Source of the DNA: Planctomycetota bacterium
GTDB taxonomy: Bacteria; Planctomycetota; Phycisphaerae; UBA1845
Length of the DNA: 64,000 nucleotides
Assembly: GCA_024280855.1 (NCBI GenBank)
Contig: JAJRPG010000112.1
Location: forward strand, 1 to 64,000
Direction: 5' to 3'
Shown here piece after piece: positions 52,903-63,460 of the stretch. Every line of letters starts with the position of its first letter. Position 1 is the first letter of the stretch. A program made the translations under genes and the position numbers. The notes below the pieces were generated by a model. It saw only the letters and a list, made by a program, of their open reading frames with translations. It made no database searches and was not told where the DNA came from.

Positions 52903-52930
52903 CTAGACGATTTGCCACGTCCACGTCTAG
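52903..52930. repeat. Small inverted repeat between gatD and the kinase array
   Basis: CTAGACG (52903-52909) and CGTCTAG (52924-52930) form a perfect 7-bp stem with a 14-base loop, 25 bases after gatD. No T-run follows; it could be a weak terminator or an operator for the kinase operon. Confidence 0.35.
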
Positions 52931-52978
52931 CCGCATAATGATAGGGCGTTCGGCCAATAATTCAGCATTGAGATATTT

Positions 52979-55792
52979 ATGACGTTGAAGACGGGTACAA
53001 CACTCGGTACTTACGAAATCCTCTCGCCCCTTGGCGCGGGCGGCATGGGAGAGGTCTATCTTGCGACGGATTCCAAACTGGATCGAAAAGTCGCGATAAA
53101 GGTGCTGCCTGAGACGATGACGCGCGACCCAGAACGCGTGGCACGCTTCGAGCGTGAAGCCAAGCTCTTAGCTTCGCTCAACCATCCTAACATCGCAGCG
53201 ATTCACGGGTTCGACGATTCTGACGGGACTCGGTTCCTTGTCATGGAATACGTCGAGGGCGAAACGCTCGGCGACCACCTGAAGAACGGCCCCGTGGCTG
53301 TCGAAAATGCCCTCGATATTGCCAAACAAATCGCCGAAGCGCTCGAAGCCGCTCATGAGCAAGGCGTCATCCACCGTGACCTAAAGCCCGCAAACGTGAT
53401 GATCCGAGAGGACGGCACTATCAAAGTGCTGGACTTTGGACTCGCGAAAGCGATGGCCGAGGACTCATCTGCGACTACGGATGCGAACTCGCCTACCATA
53501 ACCGCCCACTATACCCGTCCCGGTGTTGTACTTGGCACGGCGACGTACATGAGCCCAGAACAAGCTCGCGGACGATCTCTCGATAAACGCACCGATATTT
53601 GGTCCTTCGGCTGCGTGCTTTTTGAACTACTGACCGGCAATCGCCCGTTCGACGGACAGACTACTTCCGATGTTTTGGCTAAGATCTTGGAACGTGATCC
53701 AGACATGTCGCTGCTCCCGCCCAATACACCGCCGAAAATCATCGACCTTGTTCGCCGGTGCTTGGAAAAGGCTGCGGGACGCCGCCTGCGGGACATCGGC
53801 GATGCCGTGCTCGAACTGGATGAAGCTATCAGTACGCGGTCGTGGACAACTTCTGCGATCATGGCAGCGTCTGGACCGATGTATGCAGGATCAAAGCGAC
53901 CGGCGATGATCACATGGGGCTTATTGATTGCGTTGGGTGCGACCATAGGGTGGCTCGGGACTTCGCTCGTCAATAAGGATGTGGCGCCATCAACCACCAA
54001 CACTCAAGATCGCCGCGTAGCGCGGATGTCCATCACGATTCCGGAGTTCATTCAACCCGACAGTATCCGGATTTCACCTACGGGCGGACTATTCGCTGCG
54101 ATCGGTGATGTTGACAAGCGTGGTTCAGTGGCAAAGTCTACGCAGGTTTTCACTCGATTGTTCGATGACAATGTTTTTCGCCCCGTTGGCGGAACATCAG
54201 GGGCGATCCGTTTCTGCTTTTCGCCCGACGGGAAATGGCTTGCGTTTATGACTCAAGCGGACAGGTTGGAAGATGGCTACGAACTGTCAAAAGTTGCCGT
54301 TGATGGATCATCGCCACCGCTTCACCTGGCGACAGTCGCTCTGAAGTGGCAGACTCAAACGGGCTCGTTTGCCGGTTTTTCCTGGAATCGTCAGAACGAA
54401 GTCTTAATGGTGGATGATGCCACGACTGCCCAAGCGATTTTGCACATTTCCGCGCAAACCGGCGACGCGAACATATTCGATTTAAGGGAGATCGACGACA
54501 CAATCGCTTCCATGATCGCCTATTCCCATATTCCGGATCGCGACGTGACGCTGTACAGCGTCGGCAAGTACACGGGCGGCGTGTGGCAATTGAGTGTCAG
54601 GGCGATGGTCCCGGGAGAGAGTCAGCTACAAATGCTAACTGAGGATGGATCGTCTGGGACGGTGACCTCGACCGGGCACTTGTTGTACACGCGAGGACAA
54701 CGGCTGCTGGCCACACGATTCGATACCGAGCGTCTCCAAACCATCGGCGGCCCCGTAGCGATGGTTGACGGCCTGCGCACAAGAGAGACTTGGGACAACG
54801 GAGCGTACGGTCTTAGCGATGATGGAACACTCATTTTTCTTCCAGGCGGACGCGTGGGCACGCAGCGCCACCTGACCATCGTTGATAGCGATGGCAAGCT
54901 CACGGACCTCGTCCATCCTGGGCGGGCCATGGAGGCGTCGGTAAATGCGTCGCGCAACGGCAAGCTCGCATCCGTGGTCATTGCCAACTCCGCTGGTCTT
55001 TACGAACTGTGGATCACTGAGTTTGATGTGCCGAGATTGAGGCGACTCGTAGCGGAGGATGATGGTGACTGTTGGGATGCGTTGTGGTCGAGTGACGGAG
55101 AATATCTCTACTATAAGTTCACGGGTGAAAGTGCACGAAATGGCATCTATCGAAGGCGGACCGACGGAAGCGGCGATGCAGAGAAGGTTATTCTAGCTCT
55201 TGGAGGACGTGGGTTCTTGAAACCACACGCTTTCTCTCCTGACGACAGCTTGCTCATCGTGGAACAATCGATTTCCGGAAGTAAATCGCTTCATGTTCTA
55301 CGACTAAACGACGCGGACGCAAAGGTAGTCTCTCTTGAGCCGCTTCTGGGCGACTCCTATGACACCGACGGAGCCGACCTCTCGCATGACGGGAAATGGC
55401 TCGCCTATGGCTCCAATGAATCGGGCCGCAATGAGATATACATTCGATCATTCAGCGCAGACGGCTCACTCGGCAAAGCGATCCCTGCAACCACCCAAGG
55501 CGGCGGACGTCCTCGCTGGTCGCCAGATGGCAAGCTGATCTACTACTTGAAATCAGAAGAACTCATGGTCATGGATATTGACACGACCGAGGGAAGACCG
55601 ACATCCACGCCACGCGTTGCCGTTGATCTCGAATCCAATTTGCTAATCGCCTATGATTTCTCAACGCTCCCGGGCGGCAGACTGCTAATGATTCACAAGG
55701 GACCAGAAGAAGCAAAGCCAACGCACGTCGAAGTGATATTAAACTGGTTTGAAGAACTCAAGGCTAAGGTGCCTGTCGGAGCGAAACAATGA
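52979..55792 (+). CDS. Ser/Thr protein kinase with PD40/WD40-like beta-propeller tail (kinase 1)
   Basis: 937 residues. Residues 12-275 form a Hanks-type kinase: Gly loop [11 protein letters not shown]41 in VAIK, H132-R-D134 with DLKPANVM, and DFG at 152-154, SPEQARG in the activation segment, so it should be active. A membrane helix lies near 310-330 (GLLIALGATIGWLGTSLV). Residues about 340-920 hold several PD40 (TolB-type) blades such as FSPDGKWLAFMT, LSHDGKWLAYGSNESGRNEIYIRSF and RWSPDGKLIYYL. The propeller is likely the extracytoplasmic sensor or binding part. Its TGA overlaps the next start (ATGA), so kinases 1 and 2 are translated together. Confidence 0.9.
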   Translation: MTLKTGTTLGTYEILSPLGAGGMGEVYLATDSKLDRKVAIKVLPETMTRDPERVARFEREAKLLASLNHPNIAAIHGFDDSDGTRFLVMEYVEGETLGDHLKNGPVAVENALDIAKQIAEALEAAHEQGVIHRDLKPANVMIREDGTIKVLDFGLAKAMAEDSSATTDANSPTITAHYTRPGVVLGTATYMSPEQARGRSLDKRTDIWSFGCVLFELLTGNRPFDGQTTSDVLAKILERDPDMSLLPPNTPPKIIDLVRRCLEKAAGRRLRDIGDAVLELDEAISTRSWTTSAIMAASGPMYAGSKRPAMITWGLLIALGATIGWLGTSLVNKDVAPSTTNTQDRRVARMSITIPEFIQPDSIRISPTGGLFAAIGDVDKRGSVAKSTQVFTRLFDDNVFRPVGGTSGAIRFCFSPDGKWLAFMTQADRLEDGYELSKVAVDGSSPPLHLATVALKWQTQTGSFAGFSWNRQNEVLMVDDATTAQAILHISAQTGDANIFDLREIDDTIASMIAYSHIPDRDVTLYSVGKYTGGVWQLSVRAMVPGESQLQMLTEDGSSGTVTSTGHLLYTRGQRLLATRFDTERLQTIGGPVAMVDGLRTRETWDNGAYGLSDDGTLIFLPGGRVGTQRHLTIVDSDGKLTDLVHPGRAMEASVNASRNGKLASVVIANSAGLYELWITEFDVPRLRRLVAEDDGDCWDALWSSDGEYLYYKFTGESARNGIYRRRTDGSGDAEKVILALGGRGFLKPHAFSPDDSLLIVEQSISGSKSLHVLRLNDADAKVVSLEPLLGDSYDTDGADLSHDGKWLAYGSNESGRNEIYIRSFSADGSLGKAIPATTQGGGRPRWSPDGKLIYYLKSEELMVMDIDTTEGRPTSTPRVAVDLESNLLIAYDFSTLPGGRLLMIHKGPEEAKPTHVEVILNWFEELKAKVPVGAKQ

Positions 55793-58497
55793 CCCTGGCC
55801 ACAGGAACCAAGCTCGGCCCCTACGAAATCCTCTCACCCCTTGGTGCGGGGGGCATGGGTGAGGTCTATCTTGCCAATGATTCCAAGTTGGATCGAAAAG
55901 TCGCCATCAAGGTGCTACCTGAGACGATGACTCGTGACAAGGAGAGGGTTGCCCGATTCGAGCGTGAAGCCAAACTCCTGGCATCACTGAACCATCCCAA
56001 CATCGCGGCGATTCATGGTTTTGACGATTCAGACGGAACGCATTTCCTTGTCATGGAACACGTCAAGGGCGAAACGCTGGGGAGCCACCTCAAGAACGGA
56101 CCCGTGGCTGTCGAAGATGCGCTCGATATTGCCAAGCAGATTGCGGAAGCACTTGAAGCCGCACACGAGCAAGGCGTCATTCATCGAGACCTAAAGCCGG
56201 CCAACGTAATGATTCGAGAGGATGGAACCGTCAAGGTTCTTGACTTTGGTCTAGCCAAGGCAATGTCAGAGGAACCCTCCGGTGGTGCTGACGCGAACTC
56301 GCCAACGATCACCGCCAACTTCACTCGTCCAGGTGTTGTGCTTGGAACCGCCGCGTACATGAGTCCCGAACAAGCTCGTGGTCGAGCGCTTGATAAACGC
56401 ACCGACATCTGGTCGTTCGGGCTCTTGTTGTTTGAATGCCTGACCGGGCATCGATTGTTCCAAGGCGAAACAGCCAACGATTCCATGGGTGCGATCATGC
56501 ACAAAGACCCGGAGTGGTCTTTGCTTCCGCCCCATACCCCACCGACGATTCAGCTCCTTCTTCGTCGCTGCCTAACAAAAGACCGCAAACGACGCCTCCA
56601 CGACATCGCCGACGCAAGAATAGAACTAGAAAACGCAATCGTCGATCCAACCAGCACGTCCCTCGGACTGGCGGCCGTGGCCTTGGACTTGCCGCAGGGG
56701 CGTATCCCATGGCGATGGGTCATCGGGGCAGCCCTAGTATTCGCAGCCATTGGCGCAGCATCGAATTGGCTCCTAACGCCCATCCCGGTCAAGCGCGTCG
56801 CTCGACTCACCATGTCGATTCCGCCGCAATACAAGTTGAGCAGATGGCCGTACCCAACATTCTCACCGGACGGTCAATACGCGGTGTTCAAAGCGAATAC
56901 CATGCTCAGCGATGAGATCGGCATGATCGTACGTACCATTGATCAGCCTGAGTTCCGCTCTCTGACCGGAATAAGTTCCTTATCCGCACCGTTCTTCTCC
57001 CCAAATGGTGAGTGGTTGGCTTTCGTAAAAGACGACAAGCTGAAAAAGATCTCCATGCGCGGTGGCTCGCCGATTACGCTATGCGACGCGCCCACGATGC
57101 GCGGCGGCACTTGGACCGCGGAAGGAGCGATCATCTTCGCGCCCCAAAACAGCGGTGGACTCATGAGCATTCCCGCGTCCGGTGGAACACCAAAGCCCTT
57201 TACCGCAACCAGCGGGGCGAACCCTTTCGAGTCGCATCGCATACCGTTTGCCCTGCCCGAGGGTCGCGGCGTGTTGTTCACAAAGGCAAGGGACTTCGCC
57301 GCTATGGACGATGCGTATGTCATGGTCGTGTCTGGCGCAGGCGGCGTACCGACAGAGTTAATTAAGGCGGCCAGCAACGGACAATACGTCTCGCCAGGAT
57401 ACATCGTATTCTTGCGCGAGAACACGTTGATGGCCGCTCGCTTTGATCTGGATCGCCTCGAGCTAACCAGTGAAGCAATACCAGTCGTGGAAGGCATCGC
57501 CGGTAGCGCGGGCTGGCTTTCAGATTTCTCCATAGACAATCACGGAACGCTCATGTACATGGCAGACAACGCCCGTACAGACCGCCAAATGGTCATGATT
57601 GATCATTCCGGGAAAGAAGAACCTCTCGGCGCACAAACCGGAGAGTTTGACAACGCCGCACTCTCCCCAGATGGGCATCTTGTGGCAATCGAGATCGGAG
57701 ATGGACCCGAAATTCGGATCGGGGTTCTGGAGCGCTCACGGGATCTAATGCGAATGCTACCGTCAACCGTTGGTGATTCCCACCCTGTATGGAGCCCAGA
57801 CGGAAAGTGGATCGTCTTCGCCTCCCGCCGCCATGGCGGTGTGCCAAATCTCTACCGCATCAGCTCAGATTTTTCCGGCGAGGTTGAGCGACTTACTGAG
57901 AGCAAGCTCATGCAGTTGCCTACGAGCTTTGCCCTTGATGGTCTGAGCTTGTTGTTCATGGAAGTCGCTCCAACCACAGAGGGCGATGTCCATCAACTTC
58001 AATTCGACCAAAAGGGGGTGGTCGACGGCGAACCCGTAGCGGTTCTTGACGGGCCAAGTTGGCAGTGGGGTGCCCATTACTCTCCGGATGGAAAGTGGAT
58101 CGGATACGTTTCCCTCGAATCAGGTCGCTCGGAGATCCTCGTTCATCCATCAGAAGGCTCGGGCTCGGCCGTCCAGATATCAACCGCAGGGGGCACACAC
58201 TTACATTGGTCGCCCACAGAAAACATTATCTACTATGTCAGCGCCGACCCCAACGATCTCACGATGATGTCTGTCAAGTACACCGTCGACGAGAACGTCC
58301 TAGCGCCGTCGGCTCCCGAAGAACTCTTCTCGCTTCCCGACGCCAACCGCTACGATCACTACTTCGATCTGACAAAGGACGGAAAACATTTCCTATTCGT
58401 AAGCGACGTCGGAACAGCAGCAACAGCAGCCCGCCGCGAGCCAATCATCGTGCTGAACTGGACGACGGGACTGGAAGCGCTTGTGCCCCACAAATAA
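55789..58497 (+). CDS. Ser/Thr protein kinase with PD40/WD40-like beta-propeller tail (kinase 2)
   Basis: 902 residues, a close paralogue of kinase 1. The kinase domain has the same spacing (K41, H132-R-D134, DFG at 152-154), and the two are nearly identical through residue 200 with only scattered substitutions. A membrane helix lies near residue 308-325 (WVIGAALVFAAIGAASNWLL). The propeller part (FSPDGQYAVFKAN, LSPDGHLVAIEIGD, WSPDGKWIVFASRRHGG, YSPDGKWIGYVSLESGRSEILVHP) is much more divergent between the paralogues than the kinase part, which suggests distinct ligands feeding the same type of signalling. Start ATG overlaps the kinase 1 stop. Confidence 0.9.
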   Translation: MTLATGTKLGPYEILSPLGAGGMGEVYLANDSKLDRKVAIKVLPETMTRDKERVARFEREAKLLASLNHPNIAAIHGFDDSDGTHFLVMEHVKGETLGSHLKNGPVAVEDALDIAKQIAEALEAAHEQGVIHRDLKPANVMIREDGTVKVLDFGLAKAMSEEPSGGADANSPTITANFTRPGVVLGTAAYMSPEQARGRALDKRTDIWSFGLLLFECLTGHRLFQGETANDSMGAIMHKDPEWSLLPPHTPPTIQLLLRRCLTKDRKRRLHDIADARIELENAIVDPTSTSLGLAAVALDLPQGRIPWRWVIGAALVFAAIGAASNWLLTPIPVKRVARLTMSIPPQYKLSRWPYPTFSPDGQYAVFKANTMLSDEIGMIVRTIDQPEFRSLTGISSLSAPFFSPNGEWLAFVKDDKLKKISMRGGSPITLCDAPTMRGGTWTAEGAIIFAPQNSGGLMSIPASGGTPKPFTATSGANPFESHRIPFALPEGRGVLFTKARDFAAMDDAYVMVVSGAGGVPTELIKAASNGQYVSPGYIVFLRENTLMAARFDLDRLELTSEAIPVVEGIAGSAGWLSDFSIDNHGTLMYMADNARTDRQMVMIDHSGKEEPLGAQTGEFDNAALSPDGHLVAIEIGDGPEIRIGVLERSRDLMRMLPSTVGDSHPVWSPDGKWIVFASRRHGGVPNLYRISSDFSGEVERLTESKLMQLPTSFALDGLSLLFMEVAPTTEGDVHQLQFDQKGVVDGEPVAVLDGPSWQWGAHYSPDGKWIGYVSLESGRSEILVHPSEGSGSAVQISTAGGTHLHWSPTENIIYYVSADPNDLTMMSVKYTVDENVLAPSAPEELFSLPDANRYDHYFDLTKDGKHFLFVSDVGTAATAARREPIIVLNWTTGLEALVPHK

Positions 58498-58509
58498 ACG
58501 AGAGAACGC

Positions 58510-58737
58510 ATGGCGATCAAAAATGGCACAAAACTCGGCCCCTACGAAATCATCTCGCCCCTTGGGGCGGGCGGCATGGGCGAGGTCTACCGAGCGAAGG
58601 ACGCTCGCCTCGACCGCGAAGTCGCAATAAAAGGCATCCATCGACTTGTTCGGGATGGATTCGGGCCATTCGTGGATTTCAACATCGAGCACGCGTTGTC
58701 GGCAGGTCCGCGCCCTACTTTGGAAGGTATGATATGA
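58510..58737 (+). pseudogene. Truncated kinase N-lobe remnant
   Basis: 75 codons starting [22 protein letters not shown] and reaching the VAIK lysine, nearly matching kinases 1, 2 and 4. After VAIK the sequence turns abruptly into unrelated residues ([17 protein letters not shown]) and stops at TGA 58735-58737, which overlaps the ATG of kinase 3. It has no catalytic loop and cannot be a kinase. I infer a deletion that removed most of a paralogue and joined its first 41 codons to the leader of kinase 3. It may still be translated and couple ribosomes to kinase 3. Confidence 0.7.
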
Positions 58738-61391
58738 CGGACCAGACTCGGAAAAAGCATCTCGGCGACTTCGACATCATCCGCGAACTCGGTCGTGGCG
58801 GCATGGGCATCGTCTATGAAGCCCGCCAGCGGTCGTTGAATCGCAAGGTCGCGCTCAAGGTGCTATCCAGCGGATTGGGTATGACCTCCAAGGCCGTCAT
58901 TCGGTTTCGCCGCGAAGCGGAAACGGCCGCCAAGCTCCACCACACCAACATCGTACCCGTCCACGCCACCGGGGAGGAGGACGGGACGCACTTCTACGCG
59001 ATGGAGCTTGTCGATGGCCCTTCGCTCAACTTCGTGATCCGAAACATGCGCGATCAATTGCGCGGTGTTCAACCCGACAAGCATGCGGGCACTCCGCCGC
59101 AAGCGCCAATAGCGCAGCATGCGCCGGCTGGCGTTTCCGACTCAACCGTCGCCGTTTCGCCCAGGCGTGCGGCCCCAGCCGCTTCGCTGGAAGACACGGC
59201 CACGGCCCTGCCTGATTGGGTCGCGCAGACGATGACGATGGAGGTCGGTGGTGAGTCGAGCGGGAGCGGGACATCCGTCGGCGAGAGTTCATCGACCATC
59301 ACTGCCGGGAACACGTTTTTCGACAACATCGCCCGCATGATTGCCGACGTGGCAGACGCTCTGGGCTACGCGCATAGCCAAGGCGTGATTCACCGCGACA
59401 TGAAGCCGTCGAATCTGCTACTCTCGCCAGATGGTCGAGTCAGCATCAACGACTTCGGTTTGGCACGCATGTTGGAGCAACCAGGCATGACTACCACGGG
59501 TGAGTTCATGGGGTCGCCGCTATACATGTCGCCAGAACAGATTACGGCTGGTCGTGCGCCGCTCGATCACAGAACGGACATCTACTCGCTGGGTGCAACG
59601 CTGTACGAACTGCTAACGCTTCAACCGCCGTTTCTTGGCGAGCGTCGCGATCAGATCATCGGGCAGATCATGCATAAGGAGCCGCGATCGCCGCGCAGTG
59701 TCAACAAAAAGATCCCCGTCGATCTCGAAACCATCTGCCTCAAGGCCATGGAAAAGGATCCCGACCGGCGCTATCAAACCGGCGAAGACATGGCCGAGGA
59801 TCTTCGGCGATTCGTGAATCGCTTTGCGATCTCGGCCAAACGGGCTGGGATCGTGGGTCGAGCGACAAAAATGGTTCGGCGTCATCGGGCTCTGAGTGCT
59901 ACCGCATGTTTCGCATTCGTGGTCAGCGTGGCGGCAACGTTCTTCGCCTACAATGGATGGATCGAGAAACAAACGCACATTCGCGAGCAGGCCATGGACC
60001 GCGCACTGACCGCCGCGATGAGCGGCGACCTCGCGGTGGCCACCGAGCAGATTACGCAGGCAGAAACCCACGGCGCCACGACCGCTTGGGTTCTCATGCT
60101 TGCGGGGCAAGTCGATCTTTTCAAAGGCAAGACTGCAGATGCCGTGGAAAACCTCTTGGCGGCGGTGGAGCAAGACCCCGGCAGCGTCGCCGCGCAGTCC
60201 ATGCTTGCCTACGCCTATCTATGGGACGGAGAGTACACCGAGTACACCAAGAGGGTCGCTGCTCTCGACACCTTGTCTCCAGTCACGACCGAGGACTATC
60301 TCTTCCAAGGGCGAGCGATTGGACTGTTCTCGCCGGAGCAGGGCATCGTATCCATGAACAAGGCCATCGAACAACGTCCGTCGTCCCACCTCGCACGAGT
60401 CATGCGAGCTTGGTTGCGAGTATTCCAGGCCTTAGACCAGGAGAATGAAGGTATCGTACTTCGGGCCCTGGAAGAACTCCGAGCTACGAGGACATACCTC
60501 GGCGACAATCTGTTCTTGAGTGGCACAACGCTGTATGCTCAACTCGCGGCGGTCACTCTTTTCCGCGCAGCGGGCAAGACGGAACTGGCGCAGGCTCACC
60601 TCTCTGCGGCAGCTTCGGAAGTGGAGCGCTTGGAGAAACATCCGCACTTTCTTATGGGTAACTTCTGGCAGCTTTATTACCACGTGTTCACAGCGGACCT
60701 CGACGGGGTCGAACGGGGCATGCGAGAGGCGGTGGACAAGGGCCACGCCGGCTTCCTCCTGGAACCTTACTCAATGGCCATGTTCGATGCCGGTCGAGTC
60801 GAAGACGCGCTGAAGGAGCTCGATCGGATTCCTGATCAAAGCGGCGTGTCCATTAACGTAGAACGGGCGTTGCTGCTCCTGGAGACTCCCTCGGGTCGAG
60901 TCCGAGCCGAGACGATTTGCCGAGATCTTATGGAGCGAGACCTGCAGAACGACATGATGTCGACTCCTCCCAAGTTTCTCTTTCTGCTGGGGAAACCGGA
61001 CGCAGCGCGTGAGACGGCAAGGAACTACCTCGCCAGTATCCAGGTTTCCAAGTACTGGGAGTTTCCTCGCGACGTGCTTAGATACCTGGGTGGTCTCATC
61101 CACGAGAACGAGCTCCTCGAGGCGGCGGGCGACTCAGCGCGCGATCGAGGACTCGCTCACCACTTCATCGGAATCCGAAGACTAGCCGCGGGAGACCGAT
61201 CGGGAGCCCGCGAGCACTTCGAGAAGAGCGCCGCCACCACCGTTTTCCACTGGGGTTCAGTGCATCGAAGCAAGGTCTGGGCCGCTCGAATGAAGCGGGA
61301 TCCGGAGTGGCCGAACTGGCTGCCGGTACGCGACGACGACGGAGCGACGAACAAGCCTGAACCCGATACTACCAACGGGAGCGGCGAATAA
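58734..61391 (+). CDS. Ser/Thr protein kinase with TPR-like tail (kinase 3)
   Basis: 885 residues from ATG at 58734, set by overlap with the preceding TGA (ATGA) and by the usual kinase N-terminus ([23 protein letters not shown]). The in-frame region back to 58059 is a shadow over kinase 2. The catalytic loop is H220-R-D222 ([10 protein letters not shown]), shifted because a disordered Ala/Ser/Pro/Thr-rich insertion of about 90 residues lies between the hinge and helix E (residues 115-200). DFGLA and SPEQITAGR follow. A membrane helix lies near 385-405 ([23 protein letters not shown]), then a long helical TPR-like region with repeats such as [28 protein letters not shown]. It belongs to a different kinase subgroup from its neighbours. 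Confidence 0.85.
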   Translation: MTDQTRKKHLGDFDIIRELGRGGMGIVYEARQRSLNRKVALKVLSSGLGMTSKAVIRFRREAETAAKLHHTNIVPVHATGEEDGTHFYAMELVDGPSLNFVIRNMRDQLRGVQPDKHAGTPPQAPIAQHAPAGVSDSTVAVSPRRAAPAASLEDTATALPDWVAQTMTMEVGGESSGSGTSVGESSSTITAGNTFFDNIARMIADVADALGYAHSQGVIHRDMKPSNLLLSPDGRVSINDFGLARMLEQPGMTTTGEFMGSPLYMSPEQITAGRAPLDHRTDIYSLGATLYELLTLQPPFLGERRDQIIGQIMHKEPRSPRSVNKKIPVDLETICLKAMEKDPDRRYQTGEDMAEDLRRFVNRFAISAKRAGIVGRATKMVRRHRALSATACFAFVVSVAATFFAYNGWIEKQTHIREQAMDRALTAAMSGDLAVATEQITQAETHGATTAWVLMLAGQVDLFKGKTADAVENLLAAVEQDPGSVAAQSMLAYAYLWDGEYTEYTKRVAALDTLSPVTTEDYLFQGRAIGLFSPEQGIVSMNKAIEQRPSSHLARVMRAWLRVFQALDQENEGIVLRALEELRATRTYLGDNLFLSGTTLYAQLAAVTLFRAAGKTELAQAHLSAAASEVERLEKHPHFLMGNFWQLYYHVFTADLDGVERGMREAVDKGHAGFLLEPYSMAMFDAGRVEDALKELDRIPDQSGVSINVERALLLLETPSGRVRAETICRDLMERDLQNDMMSTPPKFLFLLGKPDAARETARNYLASIQVSKYWEFPRDVLRYLGGLIHENELLEAAGDSARDRGLAHHFIGIRRLAAGDRSGAREHFEKSAATTVFHWGSVHRSKVWAARMKRDPEWPNWLPVRDDDGATNKPEPDTTNGSGE

Positions 61392-63460
61392 TGAGCTTGG
61401 AAGCAGGCACGAAACTTGGTCCTTATGAAATCCTCTCTCCCCTCGGGGCAGGCGGCATGGGAGAGGTCTACCTTGCTACGGATTCTAAGTTGGACCGAAA
61501 AGTCGCCATCAAGGTCTTGCCAGCCGACGTTGCGTCGAGTCCAGAGCGATTGCAACGCTTCGAGCGAGAAGCCAAGACGGTGGCAGCGCTTAACCATCCC
61601 AACATCGTTACGATTTTTGGCATCGAAGAATCGGGCGACCATCGCTTTATCGCCATGGAGCTCGTCGAAGGCGAAACGCTTGACCGCATGATTGCCCCGT
61701 CCGGTATGCCGCTCGCGAAGATTTTCGACATCGCCATCCCGCTTTCGGATGCGTTGGCGGCGGCTCATGACAAGGGCATCGTTCACCGCGACCTCAAGCC
61801 CGCAAACGTCATGGTGACGAAAGAGGGTCGCGTCAAAGTTTTGGACTTTGGTCTGGCGAAGCTGACGGCTACCGGTCAAGGCGGTTCCTCGCCGGACGAC
61901 GTGACAATGTCCGCTCCGCTGACAGGTCGAGGCGTGGTCATGGGCACGGTGCCGTATATGTCGCCCGAGCAGCTTAACGGGGAAGACTTAGACCACCGAT
62001 CCGATCTCTTCTCGCTTGGCATCATGCTATACGAAATGGCGACCGGGCAGCGTCCGTTCAAAGGGAAAACCTCGGCTATCATAACGTCTTCAATTCTTCG
62101 TGACACGCCGCGTCCGGTGCAAGAACTCAACGGCGTGCTGCCGCGGCACCTTGGCCGAATCATTGAACGTTGTCTCGCAAAGGATCCGGAGCAGCGTATG
62201 CAATCGGCCAAGGACATTCGCAACGATTTGCGAGCGCTGTTGAAGGAAGTCGATTCCGGAAGCGAACTTTCGGAATCTCAACCCGTATCGATACAAACTG
62301 CCGTTGCGCCGCCTCCGTCTTCGACATCGTCCACCTCGGTTTCAGGTTCTTCGATGTCCGCGCCAACGAGGCGCGGTGAGTTTTGGATCGGGGTTGGTGT
62401 ATTGGCAGTTGTCATCACTCTTGCAGCGTGGTGGCTTGGTCGTGACGGTAGTATTGCGAATAAAGTAGCCGTCGTGGAAGAGACGTCACAAGACTCCGTC
62501 ATGGCAAGGAGTGGATCAACGGCCACACTATCAACGGAAGATTCTTCACGACCTTCCGAGCAACCTGCAAAAGCATCCATCACGCTGGCTGTGTTGCCAT
62601 TCAAGAACCTTGGATCGCCGGATGATGAGTATTTCTCTGACGGAATCAGCGATGAAATTCGAGGGCGGTTGGCGAAAGTTCGAAAGCTCGGTGTGATTTC
62701 CCGCTCCAGCGCGTTTCAATACAAGAACACGGACAAGACGAATAGGCAGATCGGTTCTGAATTGGGGGTGGATTATCTCATCGATGGCACAATTCGCTGG
62801 GATAAACGCGGCGGAGGTGCAGGCCGGGTCCGCATTACGCCGGAACTGATCCGTATTTCTGACGACATTTCGATCTGGTCTCAGCCCTACGACCGCCAGC
62901 TAGAAGATATTTTTGAGGTTCAATCCGACATTGCAGCGCAGGTGCTGAAACAGCTTCAGATCACGTTGCTGGAGCCGGAACGCCGGGTGATCGAAGTAAA
63001 ACCGACCGAAAACTCCGACGCCTATCACGCCTACCTGCGCGGACTCGTTTACATGGCGCAGCCCGATTATTCGGAGGAGCTGTATCGACTGGCGATCCAG
63101 ATGTTCGAGCGTGCGGTTTCACTTGATCCCAGTTTCGCCCTCGCGTATGTGCATCTCTCTGTGTCTCATTCAGCCATGCACCATCATGGGTATGACCCTA
63201 CAGAAGATCGCGCCGCCAAAGCCAAATCGGCAGTGGACCGGGCGTTCGAGCTTCAACCGGGTCTCCCTGAAGCATTTGTCGCGCTCGGTTGGTATCACTA
63301 TTGGTGCCATCGGGATTACACGCGGGCGCTGGAAGCGTTTCATGTCGCCCAAAAGGATCTTCCGAACGACAGCCGAATAGTCGAGGGTATTGGCTACATC
63401 CGGCGGCGGCAGGGCAAGCTTGAAGAGGCAACACGTTATCTCAAACGTGCCTTGAACTAA
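61391..63460 (+). CDS. Ser/Thr protein kinase with TolB-like and TPR domains (kinase 4), frameshifted
   Basis: 689 residues up to a premature TAA at 63458. Kinase domain residues 12-280 with K41, H132-R-D134 and DFG; N-lobe nearly identical to kinases 1 and 2. After a Ser/Pro-rich linker and a membrane helix near 333-352 ([20 protein letters not shown]) comes a TolB-like N-terminal domain as found with TPRs and in CadC/adenylate-cyclase-type regulators ([46 protein letters not shown]) and then TPRs ([33 protein letters not shown]). Reading in the -1 frame from 63454 continues the last TPR, so the true product is longer. Start ATG overlaps the kinase 3 stop (TAATG). Confidence 0.88.
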   Translation: MSLEAGTKLGPYEILSPLGAGGMGEVYLATDSKLDRKVAIKVLPADVASSPERLQRFEREAKTVAALNHPNIVTIFGIEESGDHRFIAMELVEGETLDRMIAPSGMPLAKIFDIAIPLSDALAAAHDKGIVHRDLKPANVMVTKEGRVKVLDFGLAKLTATGQGGSSPDDVTMSAPLTGRGVVMGTVPYMSPEQLNGEDLDHRSDLFSLGIMLYEMATGQRPFKGKTSAIITSSILRDTPRPVQELNGVLPRHLGRIIERCLAKDPEQRMQSAKDIRNDLRALLKEVDSGSELSESQPVSIQTAVAPPPSSTSSTSVSGSSMSAPTRRGEFWIGVGVLAVVITLAAWWLGRDGSIANKVAVVEETSQDSVMARSGSTATLSTEDSSRPSEQPAKASITLAVLPFKNLGSPDDEYFSDGISDEIRGRLAKVRKLGVISRSSAFQYKNTDKTNRQIGSELGVDYLIDGTIRWDKRGGGAGRVRITPELIRISDDISIWSQPYDRQLEDIFEVQSDIAAQVLKQLQITLLEPERRVIEVKPTENSDAYHAYLRGLVYMAQPDYSEELYRLAIQMFERAVSLDPSFALAYVHLSVSHSAMHHHGYDPTEDRAAKAKSAVDRAFELQPGLPEAFVALGWYHYWCHRDYTRALEAFHVAQKDLPNDSRIVEGIGYIRRRQGKLEEATRYLKRALN

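Noticed and set aside
58059-58733. In-frame upstream extension of kinase 3 by 225 codons
   Set aside because: It overlaps the end of kinase 2 and the remnant; sequence is Arg-rich nonsense and the real kinase start is the ATG at 58734.
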